Positions 25,866 to 39,033 of a stretch of 64,000 nucleotides of DNA are shown here, one piece after another. A program made the position numbers and the translations under genes. The stretch covers positions 1 to 64,000 of the forward strand of contig MU623384.1 of assembly GCA_025201765.1 (NCBI GenBank). The letters are read 5' to 3'. Position 1 is the stretch's first letter; each line of letters begins with the position of its first letter. Below the pieces are notes generated by a model, which was not told where the DNA came from, ran no database searches, and saw only the letters and a list, made by a program, of their open reading frames with translations. The stretch is from Daldinia sp. FL1419 (lineage: Eukaryota > Ascomycota > Sordariomycetes > Xylariales > Hypoxylaceae).

Positions 25866-28800
25866 ATGGCTGATTACTCCATGTATCACGCATTGGGGCA
25901 GGGTGAACAACTTGATCCCAATGACCCCAACCGAACGAGTCAACCTGCCCCTCCTCAATTTCAACCGCCCGTTGCCCAGAACCCTTACCAGCAAGGCGCC
26001 GCATACGCTTCTCCCGCACCCCAAAGTCAACAGTATTATGGAAGTCCCCCACCGCCAGCCCCTGGTACGCCAGGTACACCTGGATTCGCGGCTCCGCAAG
26101 ATGCAGGTCTTGCCTCGCAGATGGCGGGTATGTCGTTAGGAGATGGACAACATACCGCGAGGAGAAAGAAGAAGGATCGACATGTCTTCCATTCTGTTGA
26201 GGCTCCAGCTGGCTCGTCTCAGGCCTATAATGGTATACCACCAGCAGGAACACCAGCTACGGCTTTCTTAAATGCAGACCCGTCTTTACAAACTGGTAAC
26301 CAGTTTATTGGCCAACCTCTTTCGCCAAACCAATTCCCTGCGCCCGTCAATGCTCCTTTCCACCCCGCAGCCCCAGCGACTCCCGCCGAATTTGCTGCAA
26401 GAGGCGGTCATATAGATCCAGGCCATGCGCCTGCCCTCGTGCCAGCATCGGGTGGAAACCAAGTTTCGCCAGACGACATCCCAAGTGTACCAGCTTCTAG
26501 AGATGTGGCGCAACAACACTACTTGAGCAATGTATATCCAACATTCGAGCGTCATGTGCCTCCTCCTGCTACCGTCTCTTTCGTTGCCTACGATCAAGGC
26601 AATTCGTCACCCAAATTTACTCGATTAACAATGAACAGTATCCCAGCCAATGTGGAAGGCCTCAAAAGCACGGGTTTACCCCTAGGTCTTGTCTTACAAC
26701 CACTGGCTCGTCTCCAGCCTGGTGAAATGGAAGTTCCTGTGCTCGATTTTGGGGATGTGGGACCGCCGAGATGTCATAGATGCCGTGCCTATATCAACCC
26801 TTTCATGATGTTTCGCTCAGGGGGCAGCAAATTCGTATGCAATCTATGCACATACCCTAACGAGACCCCTTCAGAATACTTCTGCGCGACTACGCCTCAG
26901 GGTGTGCGAGTAGATCGAGATCAGCGACCCGAGTTAACAAGAGGAACCGTGGAATTCTTGGTGCCTAAAGAATACTGGACGAAAGAGCCCACAGGTCTCC
27001 ATTGGCTATTCGCAATCGACGTTACCCAAGAATCTTATAATAAGGGCTTTTTGGAAGCTTTCTGTGAAGGTATTCTTGCCGCACTGTATGCTGCCGATGA
27101 TACCGACGAGACCGATGAGAGTGGTGAGCCAAAGCGGCAAATTCCAGCCGGCGCAAAAGTTGGGTTTGTCACGTATGATAAGGATATACACTTCTATAAC
27201 TGCAATGTGAGTACTTGAGGATTGTACTGAAGAAAAAAAGCATGGCTAACAGCTAGATAGCCTGCTCTAGAGCAAGCACAGATGATAATTATGCCTGACA
27301 TCGAAGACCCATTCGTCCCTCTTAGCGACGGACTCTTCGTCGACCCATATGAATCCAGAGCTGTTATCACGTCGTTACTGACACGGTTACCGACTCTGTT
27401 TGCTGACATAAAAAATCCAGAGCCTGCATTACTGCCAACTTTGACGTCATGCTTAGCTGCGCTGGAAAAGACGGGAGGTAAAATTGTGTGTTCGTTGTCA
27501 GCTTTACCTACATGGGGACCCGGTAGGCTTTTCATGAGAGACGACGGGAAATATCCCGGTGGCGAAATAGATAAGAAGCTTTTCTCTACCGAACATCCTG
27601 CGTGGAAGAAAGCTGCAGATAAGATGGTTGCGGCCGGAGTCGGTGTTGATTTCTTCCTGGCTGCCCCGTCCGGCGGATATTTGGATATAGCCACCATTGG
27701 TAAGTCTACACACGAGACACGATTCCATAATCGACCTAGCTAACAGCACGCTCTAAGGCCATGTCTCGTCTACGACAGGCGGAGAGACGTTCTATTACCC
27801 TAACTTTGTGGCCGGTCGCGATAATGCCAAGCTGTCCCTAGAGATTAAACATACTGTTACAAGGGAAACAGGTTATCAGGCATTAATGAAAGTTCGATGC
27901 TCCAATGGGCTTCAAATCTCCGCGTACCACGGCAACTTTATACAACACACCTTTGGGGCTGATCTCGAAATAGGTGTTATAGACGCCGACAAAGCTGTAG
28001 GTGTGACGTTCGGTTATGACGGGAAACTCGATTCGAAGCTCGATGCCCATTTCCAATCCGCCTTATTATATACGACTGCGTCGGGCCAGCGACGAGTAAG
28101 ATGTTGCAACGTGATTGCTAGCGTTAGCGATAACCCAAGAGAGTGCATGAAATTCGTAGACCAAGATGCCGTCTACACGATTCTCGCCAAGGATGCCGCT
28201 TCTAAGCTCGCCTCAACTTCTAGCACTCTCAAAGATATAAGACTAGGACTAACGGAGAAAACGATAGATATACTAGCAGGATACCGCAAGAACTTTTCAT
28301 CTCAGTCACACCCCCCGGGACAGCTTGTTATGCCGGAGAAACTGAAGGAGTTTTCAATGTACATGCTTGGGCTTCTTAAATGCCGGGCATTCAAAGGAGG
28401 TAATGAAACGTCCGACCGGAGAGTACACGAAATGCGCATGATTAGGTCAATAGGTGCTCCGGAACTCAGTCTCTACCTATACCCTAGAATGATTCCCATA
28501 CACAACCTAAACCCAGAAGATGGGTTCCCCGATGAATCGGGCTACTTGAAAATGCCGCCAGCTATTCGCACATCTTTTAGTCGGGTCGAACCAGGCGGAG
28601 TATACTTGGTGGATAACGGACAGCAGTGTTTATTATGGTTCCATTCTCAGACCTCGCCCAACCTCCTAGCGGACCTTTTTGGGGAGGGCAAGGATAGTCT
28701 CAACCAACTCGATCCATATAGTTCTTCGTTACCGGTCCTACAGACTCACTTGAACGCACAAGTTCGGAACATAATCGAATTCCTGAAGGTCATGCGCGGT

Positions 28801-29140
28801 TCCAAGGCGTTGACCATCCAGTTAGCTAGACAAGGGATTGATGGAGCCGAGTATGAGTTCGCAAGAATGCTGATTGAAGATCGGAACAATGAAGCACAGA
28901 GTTACGTCGATTGGTTGGTACATATACATAAGGGTGTGCAACTTGAGGTACGTTGATTTTCTATTCTCTCTACATTACGAGAAGCTGAAGGCTCGGGAAA
29001 ATTAGTTGGTGTTTTAGAAGTGGATGGAGGGCATTCACTAACATTGCTCAATGTAGTTGGCTGGGCAAAGACGAAAGGAGGGCGATGATCACGCTTCTCT
29101 AGCGTCAACGTTTCAAGGGTTGAGGCCACAGTATTGGTAG
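25866..29140 (+). CDS. SEC24: COPII coat cargo adaptor Sec24
   Basis: Sec24 pairs with Sec23 in the inner COPII coat and selects cargo for export from the endoplasmic reticulum. Exons 25866-27206, 27261-27699, 27758-28947 and 29057-29140 join in phase to 1017 residues, a normal family length. The introns are 54, 58 and 109 bases with GTGAGT, GTAAGT and GTACGT donors. The first ~230 residues are Pro/Gln/Ala-rich and disordered, as in other Sec24 proteins. A zinc finger follows with cysteines at 303, 306, 325 and 328 (CHRC...CNLC). The vWA-like trunk starts near 375 (GLHWLFAIDVT). The beta-sandwich region is near 620-720, then the helical and gelsolin-like regions. The last exon restores the typical C-terminal end, LRPQYW. 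The ATG lies in a good context (CATCATGGC). It is divergent from CFT2. Confidence 0.98.
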
Positions 29141-32100
29141 TATACCCCTGTGTCGGCAGTTATGTGTACAAATAAGCTTGATCGAACCTAAGGATTTAGT
29201 CTTGAAAGATGTATCTGACTTTAGACCGGGACTTTGAAGAAGAGTCGACTCTAATACGCAAAGTGCATACGACCATTCCCGTCTTCTGGTTCCACCGCAT
29301 CGGTATCAGGTCATGCTTTTCAGAATATGGGAAGAGGCATCATCATACCTCTGCCATATGATTGGCCTGCTATCCATTGACTTCTTGTGATTCGAATGTA
29401 AATATGTGTTGCCTAACCTCCTCAGTTAAGACATGCCAATCTCTAGGTCGTCACTTATTTTATTTTCCGCAAATGCGTCTCATGAGAAACACCTGTGCGG
29501 CTTTCCTAATGCAACCGAAAAGAATCTTACTTCGGCCGAGACCCCCTGCACCTCGCCTGTGATCACAGCCGAGCAAACAACCTAGCGGAAATGAAATCTA
29601 AGACATCTGAAAATAGCCGATTACTTCAGCCCGTCTCATTGTCTAGTAACGGCCGTGAGCCCCGTTTGAACCGAACTAGATCCAGTGCCCGCGGCCGGCG
29701 ATTCGAGCACCTAGGACATCGCCTCGCGGTCATTATCAATCCGAAGCTTCGTTATGTACGACCCCAAGACAGTGCATTCTTTGATTATCTCATAATTAGG
29801 ATTTAACGAGTAAAGGTACTTTAAAAGGTACCGACTTACACCAGTCAGTACGGCATAGCTTTGCAGTGAACATCATCATTTTATATGCAGCTAGCCACAG
29901 TATCATTACGCGTCGAGCCCTGAATGCATAATACTATGGTAAAGAGCCTGTGGCAAATCATATCACATCCCCAAGTTTGCCGGCTGCAGTGAAACGGTGT
30001 ACTTCAGCCAGCCTCGTCTTCTTGTTATTCGTCATCGTGTATTACTTCTTGTTTATACAGGTAGTTGACTTGTCAAGTCAGATGCCATTAACGTCCTATA
30101 GACCGATGATACCCACCGACGTCAAATCGCATCTTACACGTGGACACCAAACATTACATCAATGGTCCTAACTTAGATATCATGTTAAGGTGCACGCACT
30201 CCAGATCAAGAATGTTACAAAATCGACGCCAATCCACAGGGCAGTATCCGTAGAATCTTAGCTTGAATCAGTTCCTAGGCGAATGCGGTTAGTAAACGCA
30301 TATTTAGACCCTCAAACCTGAACTATCTTATGGTAGGCCCGGTGAATTTAATATCAGGCACTTTCAAGACCGCCCAAACTCCCTATCATACCTACATATG
30401 ATCGTCAAGTTGCTACCCACCAACAAGCACTAGCTTAGACAAAGTAACCCTTAATTGTCCGTATAATATCTTTATTATTCAAGCCAAGACACCGTAGACG
30501 CTTAAACGCTGCTCGTGATATCTATTCGCCTTCTAAAACTTGGGATATGTCCGAACCTACATCTCCGTCCTAACGCAAATAATTTTCGGATTAATCAACG
30601 TGCGTACTATAAATTCCCTTTATGGCGTAACTAAAAAGTGAATGTTTCGGTGCATTGCACTTGGATTTGGAACTATAATTCTGGGAGTCGGGAACCTACA
30701 GGGCCTCTTAGACATTGCATTCGAAGGAGTCTAAGCTATAGACATCAAATGCCGCATGTACTAATATGGGAATTACACATATATGAACGTAATCAAAAGA
30801 CTACCTCGTGTTTCTAAGTATATGAATGTGAGCATCCGGGAATATGTGCCTACTACGACCGCAAGTCTGAGAGGCTGATATCCTAGCCCCTTACCGTCTC
30901 GTAGCCGGAATGCACCTCTTTTCAATCCTATGCCACTGAATAATCTGCCGGGTAACTTACACATGCCCACGAGAAAGACTCGAGCTTTCACTTTCGAGGC
31001 TCAACTCACATGAGTAAAGTACAATAAGCTCGGGCTCGCCTATCTTAGACCTGAAAGCTTCTGCGCGCATTGTTCTAGATTCAATGTAGAAAGAAAATAC
31101 ATGTCAGTAAGGACTAGGGTATTAGGTAGACTGCATTGGAAATTAACGTTGTGTTTTCCAAAAATTGACGCCCGAAGCTCCCCGTAATGTAACAGTACCG
31201 GATATGCATATTCCATGGCCGGGCGCCCAGCGGTGGCTGCGCGTAAATCACACGATACCCAAGGCCTAGATGATCGAACTTGCATTGCATCCCCGATCAC
31301 TTACTTGCATAAGTACCTACTCGGCTAAGTTGTGAGGAATTTTTCAGGTCTCTCTAACCCGTACACTGACACATACCATTTCTAGTAGTATCTTGAGAGG
31401 CCGGTCGAAATCTAATAAGTGTGCTAGTCCCTTAGATGCATCTGGTTATAAGCCTCATGATACCGCTTTGACGGTAGGATTACGCCAAAAAAAGAAAAAA
31501 ATGTTCTATCCACCCCCCACACTATTAGACCGGTCTCATTCCCATGCGAGTTTGGCGTTTGCTGACACAATAATATATGTGATATATGACCGAGGCTTGA
31601 GGAGGAGCATATGCAGTATCGAATCAGACATCGTTTCACGACCGAGCCACTTTGAGCTTGCACCGCAGTGCTAACTTATTATCCAGAATGTCCTCAAAAA
31701 GATACTAGCAGGTTCATGTGACTCGAGCTTCATTGTGGATAGTCTCTATGCGCCGCATTCCTATGGTTGTTGAGGCGCACATAGATCTCGATCGGACTTG
31801 GCCGAACTAATTATCACATGAAGGTACTCGCGGTCACAGACGAAAGGAAGCACCTCTTCTCCAGTAGCGGAGGTAGGATTCTTCGCTTCTAGAGCCATCT
31901 ACGCACGCGCTTTCATATATATAGTAGACGTATATTACGAGATACAGATTGATAATACTAATAAAAACTACAACAGGATAGAAGATGGTAGAGTGGCAAA
32001 TAAAATGCAATAAAGTGCAATCAGTAGGGTTTGTGATGTTCAAATAAGAGATTGTTCAAGATGATATTATGATATGTCATTATGTGATAGAAGCAGGGAG

Positions 32101-32405
32101 CAGAGGATAAGTGACTAGATTACATGAAAAATTGACAAAACTACCAGCTCTTTACCCTTTATATCCAGGTACCCGCGCACAGTTACTCAATTTTGAAGAT
32201 CGACGGTGAAAAAAAAAAACAAAAAAAAAACAAAAAAAAACAAAAAAAACACACAACCCGCCAGCCCCTGAAATGACTTGGAATTCACAATATACCACCG
32301 GATCATCGGGTTGAATCCACCCACATGGGTTCGTATAACACTCGACGCTGTGTAATGACGTACGAGGACCCAACTTCCACGCACGTTAGAACCTCTTCTT
32401 TCCAT
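29141..32405. other. Intergenic region between convergent SEC24 and PARG-like genes
   Basis: About 3.3 kb downstream of both neighbours. No gene can be supported: open frames are at most about 90 codons and lack features. An A-rich stretch broken by single C residues (about 32209-32249) lies just beyond the PARG-like stop codon. The 30000-31400 part is of balanced composition with frequent stops in all frames. Confidence 0.55.
32209..32249. repeat. Interrupted poly-A tract, (A)8-10 C units
   Basis: Runs of eight to ten A residues are separated by single C residues, giving a quasi-periodic A-rich low-complexity block downstream of the PARG-like gene. It creates spurious Phe/Val-rich frames on the minus strand. 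Confidence 0.85.
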
Positions 32406-33574
32406 TCACGATGTAAGCATAGAAATTCCGTATCGGGGATCCGGTCGGCTCATCACATTCTGGATTTCACTGGGGTCGAAGACGCGCGAGAATATTTCGA
32501 AATCGCTCGGCGCCGATGTAGAACTTCCACTGGAACTAGAGCCTGAGCTGGTGGAAGCCTTGGATTTGCTTTTTGAGCTGCTGGAGTGGTGGCTATGGCT
32601 GTGACCATGGCCATGCCCGTGGCCGCCCCTGCTCTTCTTGGCAATGTCGTCTAGGATCAGCTTTGCAGTGCTCTGATACTGGTCCTCAAACACGAAAGCA
32701 ACATAGTCAAAGCGACCGCGGATATCCGGATCGTAGAGGAAGACGTCGCGCCAGAGCTCGGCGAGCTCCTGCGGAGGGTTGCGATGACCGTTACCCAAGC
32801 CAAAGTCCCCGATAACGACGGTCCGATGCTCGTAATAGACGCAGATGCGCAGCGCTGCGCGGATCTTGTTCCTGACCATTTCGCGCTCCAACGGGAACGC
32901 ATACTTAGAGCCGCCATGGCTCAGCTTGGGCCAACGCGCCGCTGGCATCGAGACTACTGGTAGGTCGTACCATTGGTCTAGCTTCTTGTACTGGTCGTGC
33001 GGGCCGCGGAACACAACTACAAACTCAGAGTAGATACCACCTTCGGAAGGGATGGGGTAGTTACTCTCGACGTCAGATCCAGGACCGGGCGTGCTTAGTG
33101 TTGCTGAGAGGTTGCTACGTCTGCAAAGTCGTTCTTCGTACCCCACCTATAGAAGTAAGCATATAAGTATATCGTAGCCGGTATAGTGACCTAAAAGTGG
33201 GAAAACTTACTACTCCGGTCTCCCAGTCGCCTCCGGCTCTCTTATCATTCGCCGCGCATATAAATGGTATCCGAATGTGTACCTTCTCCTTCCAGTCGAT
33301 GGCGAAGTCGACGGGATCCCCCGAGCAGATATCTAGATAGCACGTTAGAGTAGGGAGGGTAGATGTCATTCACGGCAAGGATATATGTACAGAATTCCGG
33401 AGGGGACGGGGAAAACCCGCTGACTGAGTTTTGAAGAGGAATCTGCGCCAACGGCTGTTGGAACAGATAGGAGTGAGTCGGCCATTGGCGGGCATACTCT
33501 GTTCTTATGGCTGGAATGTAGTGTCGCTTCGTTTCCGCCGCAACTTCGGAGGGTTTGGGCTTTGAAGAGGGCAT
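32406..33574 (-). CDS. Microbial/fungal-type PARG (DUF2263, TIGR02452-like) macrodomain protein
   Basis: The gene encodes a predicted poly(ADP-ribose) glycohydrolase-like protein, which would remove ADP-ribose chains from proteins. Exons 33574-33391, 33332-33211 and 33146-32406 join in phase (T+AT, then a phase-0 junction) to 348 residues. The introns are 58 and 64 bases, and the first contains a CTAAC branch site. The PARG signature GGG-X6-8-QEE appears as G95-G96-D97, seven residues, then Y105-E106-E107, followed by RLCRRSNL. The catalytic glutamate pair is kept, but the third Gly and the Gln are replaced. A second macrodomain element, VIGDFGLGNGHRNPPQE, resembles the GAFGNPP loop of PARGs. 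Residues about 275-314 are rich in His, Ser and Lys. Activity is inferred, not shown. It is divergent from the asparaginyl-tRNA synthetase gene. Confidence 0.9.
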
Positions 33575-35201
33575 TATGGAAGGAATCTTGGCGGTCAGAT
33601 AGAGTAGCAGGGAGTGATGCGAGTCGTGTGAATCGGCATGTATGAGTGGTTAATCGGCAACGAGAATGTAATCGAGGCGGCTGGGCCTCAATATCGTTTT
33701 ATATAAAAGGAGATGTGGAATATAAGAACGGGATGCAGCTGCTCCATCTACCTATATTGATACTCTCGAATAGGAAGGGGATCATATTCACGCTGAAGTA
33801 TCAGGCACGTCCCGGTTAGGTCAACGGCGGGCAGAGGACGGGAAAACACTTGTGCTACCAATACAAGATGATTGCTCTCTTATCGAGTCCACTATGTCCT
33901 AGACATTGAGATGAAGTGAATTCAGACAATAGGGTAAGAGGCTCATTATCCATATTATAACCCACCTCAGCGCTCCCGCGCGCCGCCTTTACCAATACCA
34001 GGTTGGTATTCCGGTAGGCTGGGAGAATTAGACATCTGTCTCTGTGACACAACTCGACTCCCAGGTAGATGGAATCGCTGTTCCAGTCGAAGATCAGGGC
34101 GTACTGCAGATAACCGAAGTCGGACAGATCTGGTACTCCCTTCTAAGCCCGCAGCATCTTGGAGCCCCTGGCGGGCCAAACGATCCCAACGGGTGATGAA
34201 CCCATGAGCCGTCTTACTGCAGTCTAGCGTTTGGGGGGGGGGGGAGTAGATGTTACAATAAACAGGGCAACTACTTTTACTTTTGCTTTTACTTTTTCTT
34301 TTCTTTGCTCATATTGACGATTGGACATGGCCTTGGCATGGGGTGGCTTCTGGAAAAGGGGCGTTAAGGATTCTAGCTTGAATTCACCAGAAAAGCAAAA
34401 CTAACTAGCATTAACAAATAAACAAACACGGGAACTCCGTTTTGACGGAATCAGTGGGTATATAGAGGCAAGTTAAGAAGTACCTAAACAGTAGCGCTAA
34501 GTATTTTCTTCTATTTGCTAGAGATCGATGTGTACCTATACTTTGTGACGAGAAGTTGAAGAACACGATCTAAGCCAGGGTTATTGACGCTACTGCATCG
34601 AGAAGGTTTCCTATTAAGCACAGTTTTTAATATGATATCGTCGATGAGCTATAATAACGAGTGCTTACCTAGGTAACTCATATTATCTTTTAACTGTATC
34701 TTAAAAGTCATTACTATTAAATTGGTAATAAGCGATTATAAATGATTTGATATTATAGAGTACAGTTTTTCCGTGAAAAAATGAATGAATAAATAAAAAA
34801 TAAACTAATATTTCGGAACAATGAGATGGGTCGCGTAAATCAAGTTTGGTGGAACTCGAGATAGCTTCATTAGTTAATAAAGATATGAAAGCTGTTTGAG
34901 TGTTCCAGTCGTTCAGGTGGTCCGTGCATAAAAAAAATTTAAAAAATAAAAAGAATCCGGTCGGGATAAACCTGGCTCTCCGAAAATCGACGACCTGATT
35001 TAGATTTTAATACCTAAGATATCCCGTAATTGTATTTTATTTTATTTTTTTCATATTCTTATTCTTTTTTCATATGGGAAGGACAATATCATGCAATGAA
35101 TCACATAATACACAAGACTTTAATTATTATGTATCCATGATGCTCACAAGTGAATCACGATTGACTAAATTTCCCGAATATCTCATAATAACTTGTGTGA
35201 G
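33575..35201. other. Shared upstream region of the PARG-like and AsnRS genes
   Basis: This 1.6 kb lies between divergent start codons and should hold both promoters. No gene is seen. A G homopolymer of ten to twelve bases lies near 34232-34245 and a T/C-rich tract near 34272-34305. The part nearest the synthetase gene (about 34730-35150) is strongly A/T-rich. Confidence 0.55.
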
Positions 35202-36927
35202 ATGAATTCTATCCTCCCGCTTCTGAGAGGAGCGTCACTTAGAACGTCACTTAGAACGCCACCTAGGATATCACTTAGAGCACCCCTGAAGTTCTCGTCA
35301 CGGACAGTACCGCGCGCTTTCATTTCAACTGCTCCTACTACAATCGCTGGCTTTCTTAATTTTAAGCCGCAAGAACCTGTCTCAGATGTAAATATCAATG
35401 GTTTCGTTCGATCCGTTCGTGCACAGAAACGATATCACTTTGTCTCTCTCGGCGATGGTTCCTCTCTCGAATCGCTCCAGGCTGTAGTACCTGCTGATCA
35501 GGCCGAAGGGTACGAGATCTAGGTCTGAATCAAATTCCTTCCATATCCATCATCGCTAACGATACATTCAATAGTTTGAATACTGGGGCAGCTGTTCGAT
35601 TGCATGGATCTTGGGTTCCATCTAAAGGCCGTGGACAGAGCCATGAGCTCCAAGTCGAACGAGCCGTAGTCTTAGGACCGTCTGACGCCAAGGTTCGTTC
35701 AGGTTTAGAATCCCTGGCCGTCGTGCCCCGCGTATATACGTGATATGGCTTACAATATCCTAGACGTTCCCGTTGCAAAAGAAGTACCAAACCCCAGAAT
35801 ACCTTAGGACCCTACCCCATCTTCGCCCGAGGATACCGTTCAACTCGGCCGTCTTGAGACTTCGCTCAGAGATTATCGCGTCTCTGATCAGGTTCTTTAG
35901 CGGTCGCGATTTTGTGCAGACTCACACGCCCATCCTTACTTCGTCGGACTGCGAGGGTGCTGGTGAAGTCTTCCGCGTATCGGCTGGTGACCCTGTCCAG
36001 TCCTCTACAGAGTCTGAGACACAAAAGTCTTTCTTCCGCCGGCCTGTATATACGACGGTGTCAGCTCAGTTGCATTTGGAAGCTCTGGCTCAGGCTCTCG
36101 GAAATGTCTGGACGTTGTCTCCAACGTTTCGCGCAGAGCAAAGTGATACTCCACGTCACCTGAGCGAGTTTTACATGCTAGAAGCAGAAATGAGTTTTGC
36201 CGATAAGCTGGACTCTGTAATGGATCTTGTTGAAGATATGCTCAGACACATCGGTACAGATCTGGCAGGATCGAGAGTTAAGGACGAGCTCTTGACACGC
36301 GTAGGTGAGAGTTCCTCAGATTTAGCTACGGCGGAGCAGGTTTCCCAACGTTGGGACGGTCTTATACGGGAAGCCTGGCCGCGCATCACATACACAGAAG
36401 CTATTGAACTACTGAAGCAGTCCGAAACACCGTTCATTCATAGTCCTACTTGGGGCAAGGACCTTGCCACCGAACATGAGAAATACATTGCTATGAAAGT
36501 AGGCAAGGGCAATAGCCCCGTGTTCGTCACCCACTACCCGCGAGACATCAAAGCTTTCTACATGAAGGCGGACGAAGAGGTATCCCACACGGCAGCATCC
36601 AGTACGACCGTCGAATGCTTTGATCTCCTCGTACCAGACTTCTGCGAGATTGCTGGTGGATCCATGCGCGAGCATCGACTGGAAAACTTACTGGAGTCTA
36701 TGCGCAACCACGGCATAGCCCCGAGGCAATCCTCAGATGACAGCACCGAGTCACCGCAAACAGCCGAAAATAACCTTAACTGGTATGTCGACTTACGACG
36801 CTGGGGTTGTCCCCCTCATGGTGGCTTCGGCTTGGGTTTCGATCGGCTGATATGTTATCTCTCCGGCGTCCAAACAATACACGACACATCTGCATTCCCC
36901 CGCTGGTACGGCCGATGCGATTGTTAA
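35202..36927 (+). CDS. SLM5: Mitochondrial asparaginyl-tRNA synthetase
   Basis: The enzyme charges mitochondrial tRNA-Asn with asparagine, and is a class IIb aminoacyl-tRNA synthetase (yeast Slm5). Exons 35202-35509, 35575-35692 and 35764-36927 join in phase (GG+T, then phase 0) to 529 residues. The introns are 65 and 71 bases. The first ~50 residues are rich in Arg, Ser, Leu and Pro with almost no acidic residues, as in a mitochondrial targeting sequence. They contain a 12-base coding repeat. An OB-fold anticodon-binding domain follows (about 60-140, VNINGFVRSVRAQK). Motif 1 is near 178-202, motif 2 has F264-R265-A266-E267, and motif 3 reads GGFGLGFDRL from about 495. The AsnRS rather than AspRS call rests on overall similarity to fungal mitochondrial AsnRS. 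The ATG at 35202 is the first in frame. Confidence 0.96.
35232..35279 (+). repeat. In-frame 12-base repeat in the AsnRS targeting sequence
   Basis: Four units related to GCGTCACTTAGA lie in tandem and in frame, encoding ASLR/TSLR/TPPR/ISLR-type blocks. Each adds one Arg, spaced four residues apart. This spacing would suit an amphipathic, positively charged mitochondrial targeting helix. Confidence 0.85.
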
Positions 36928-38520
36928 ACACAATACATTAGCGGGCCTGCCGTGCTCGTTAATGCTTACTTCTCTGGGATGCATTGGGAGTGTCTTGTAC
37001 GACAATCGCACAACGTAATATTGATATGACTTCACACTTGCCGAACAAGCTTTGTGGCGTTCTGTTGTGCGTTGACTCGGATTTCACGAGGGCAGAATCA
37101 AAGTCTGAAGCTAGTTTTGACAGGTCCTAAGCACAACATCTGGGTCTTGTGTCGCCATATCCGCTCCCCCCTGTATAACTTGATGGAAAAGCTCGAGGGG
37201 GGATACCCCAAAGAGAATACCGATCGACTTACCCATGGGCTCTGACTTGCTGCACGACGACCAAAAAAGTCGTTCGAATAATGCCACTATTCCATTGTTG
37301 GAGGTAAGGGGTTTCAGTAGCATGTTCCCATCCAGTACTCGATACTAGATTGTAATCGTATATTTTATTCTGAGACAAGCAATATTATACAATACAGAAA
37401 CGCATCTCATCTGGTAAACAAGCTCCTACCTTATGCATCAGTCTTTGAGCCATTCTAGTGCTTTGAACCTGGTGGCGATAGATCGACAGAGCTTGTCCAT
37501 GGTGTTCGGCAGTTGGTGTCATTGCCTATCGCATCACAAGCACATCGTCTCCATCCCGACCGGTGAATACTGGAAAGCGTTCCGGGGAGGTACAGCAGGT
37601 GAGAGATTTTTTTTTTTTTCTCGTTCTAGTGAATGATCCACAAACGTGTAAATCTAGTCAAACATTTCCTATCAGGGGGCCAATGTCCTTTCGGGACGGC
37701 TACAGTGCGTTCCAACAATGGTATGAGCGGGATATCTTGGCGCCTGTTTTTTTATTTTGAGCCTCCAAGCTTAGTTGGTGGGTATATATCGAAATCCAAC
37801 AGTTGATCATTGGTACGGCCGAAAGGGAGCAGCGTCCAGTGGTCAGGGGCAAAAATGAAAAAGAGCTCTTCCGTAGCTGGAGCACCTCACCTCGTACAAC
37901 AGCGGCTCTGATGAGACACGCCTAGGCTCAAAATATCTGCGAACACCCAGATCATGACCAGTTACTGGCCTTTCCGCGACCTGACCGGTCTGTCAACAAA
38001 ATTTGCCCGCTCGCTCGGCCGTTTCTACGGCGTAGCGTTCGGTTTATTACTACGCGTTACCTTTCCTTCGGCTTTGCCAGCTGTACCTACGCTATGCCGG
38101 CAAAGGACGGATTGGGGCCATATGATCGCACCCTCATTATTTAGGTCCTACTGACGTTTCATCTAATGCAAGGAATGTTGAAAAAGCAACTATCCATTGG
38201 GGGGTCACCGCTCAAAACTGTCATGATGCAGTTGGCCTTCGACGACGACACGATGTTCCCCCCTCAATTAGCCCTTAGGAATCGTTGGTTTCATCGCGAT
38301 AGGATGCAGATGCAAGTAGGCAGCCTTAGCCGCTTGCCAAGAGCGAGTTCTATTTGGACAAGCTAGAGGTAGTATCGTAGTATCGAACTGCGGTGTAATT
38401 CCCGGCGCAAAGAGCAGCCGGCAGATTCTTCCCGTTTTCCTTTCGTCACATTCATTATCACCATCTCTTCCTTGCTGGTGGCGGACATCGTCAATTTACT
38501 GCATACGTGTGTGTACCTAG

Positions 38521-38540
38521 TGTAGTGTAGTGTAGTGTAG
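38521..38540. repeat. TGTAG microsatellite, 4 units
   Basis: Four exact tandem copies of the pentamer TGTAG, preceded by a related CCTAG. It is a simple repeat in non-coding DNA. Confidence 0.9.
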
Positions 38541-39033
38541 ACCCGAGCTCGTAACCAGTAGGGAGGGGGCCTGCGTTGGAGCCTCGAATATCATACAAGA
38601 AGAACAAAAAAATAAAATAAAAAATAAAGGATGCCAAGTCGCTCCATTAGGTAACAAAGCCACTATGAGGTTTGGCGACCCGCCATCGGGAAAGGTGTTT
38701 CCTAACGAGCAGCTGATGAAGCCCTTGGCCGAAGGACTATCGAAGGGAGGACGCTTGCCTACCCGAAGAATCTCTGTGCTCCCGAGATGATTCACGTGTA
38801 TCCGGGGTGCAGGATTACCTTGATCTCGTTGATACGATTGTGAACCCAGATCCTGATCAGCCCATGTTTCCACCGTGTTTCCACCCTTAGGGCCTGGGCT
38901 CGCTAGGCAATTAGCATCGGTTGAAAACGATATCACTTTGTGCTGGATAACCGTTTCTTTTCGTTACACGACCAGAAGCTTGGCATTTTCTTGACGTTTC
39001 TTGGCCACGCCCCAGATTGTCTCTTTGGATACG

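Noticed and set aside
38517..38936. Minus-strand frame of 139 codons
   Set aside because: It starts at GTG with no ATG near its 5' end, crosses a TGTAG microsatellite and an A-rich tract, and shows no domain or splice support.
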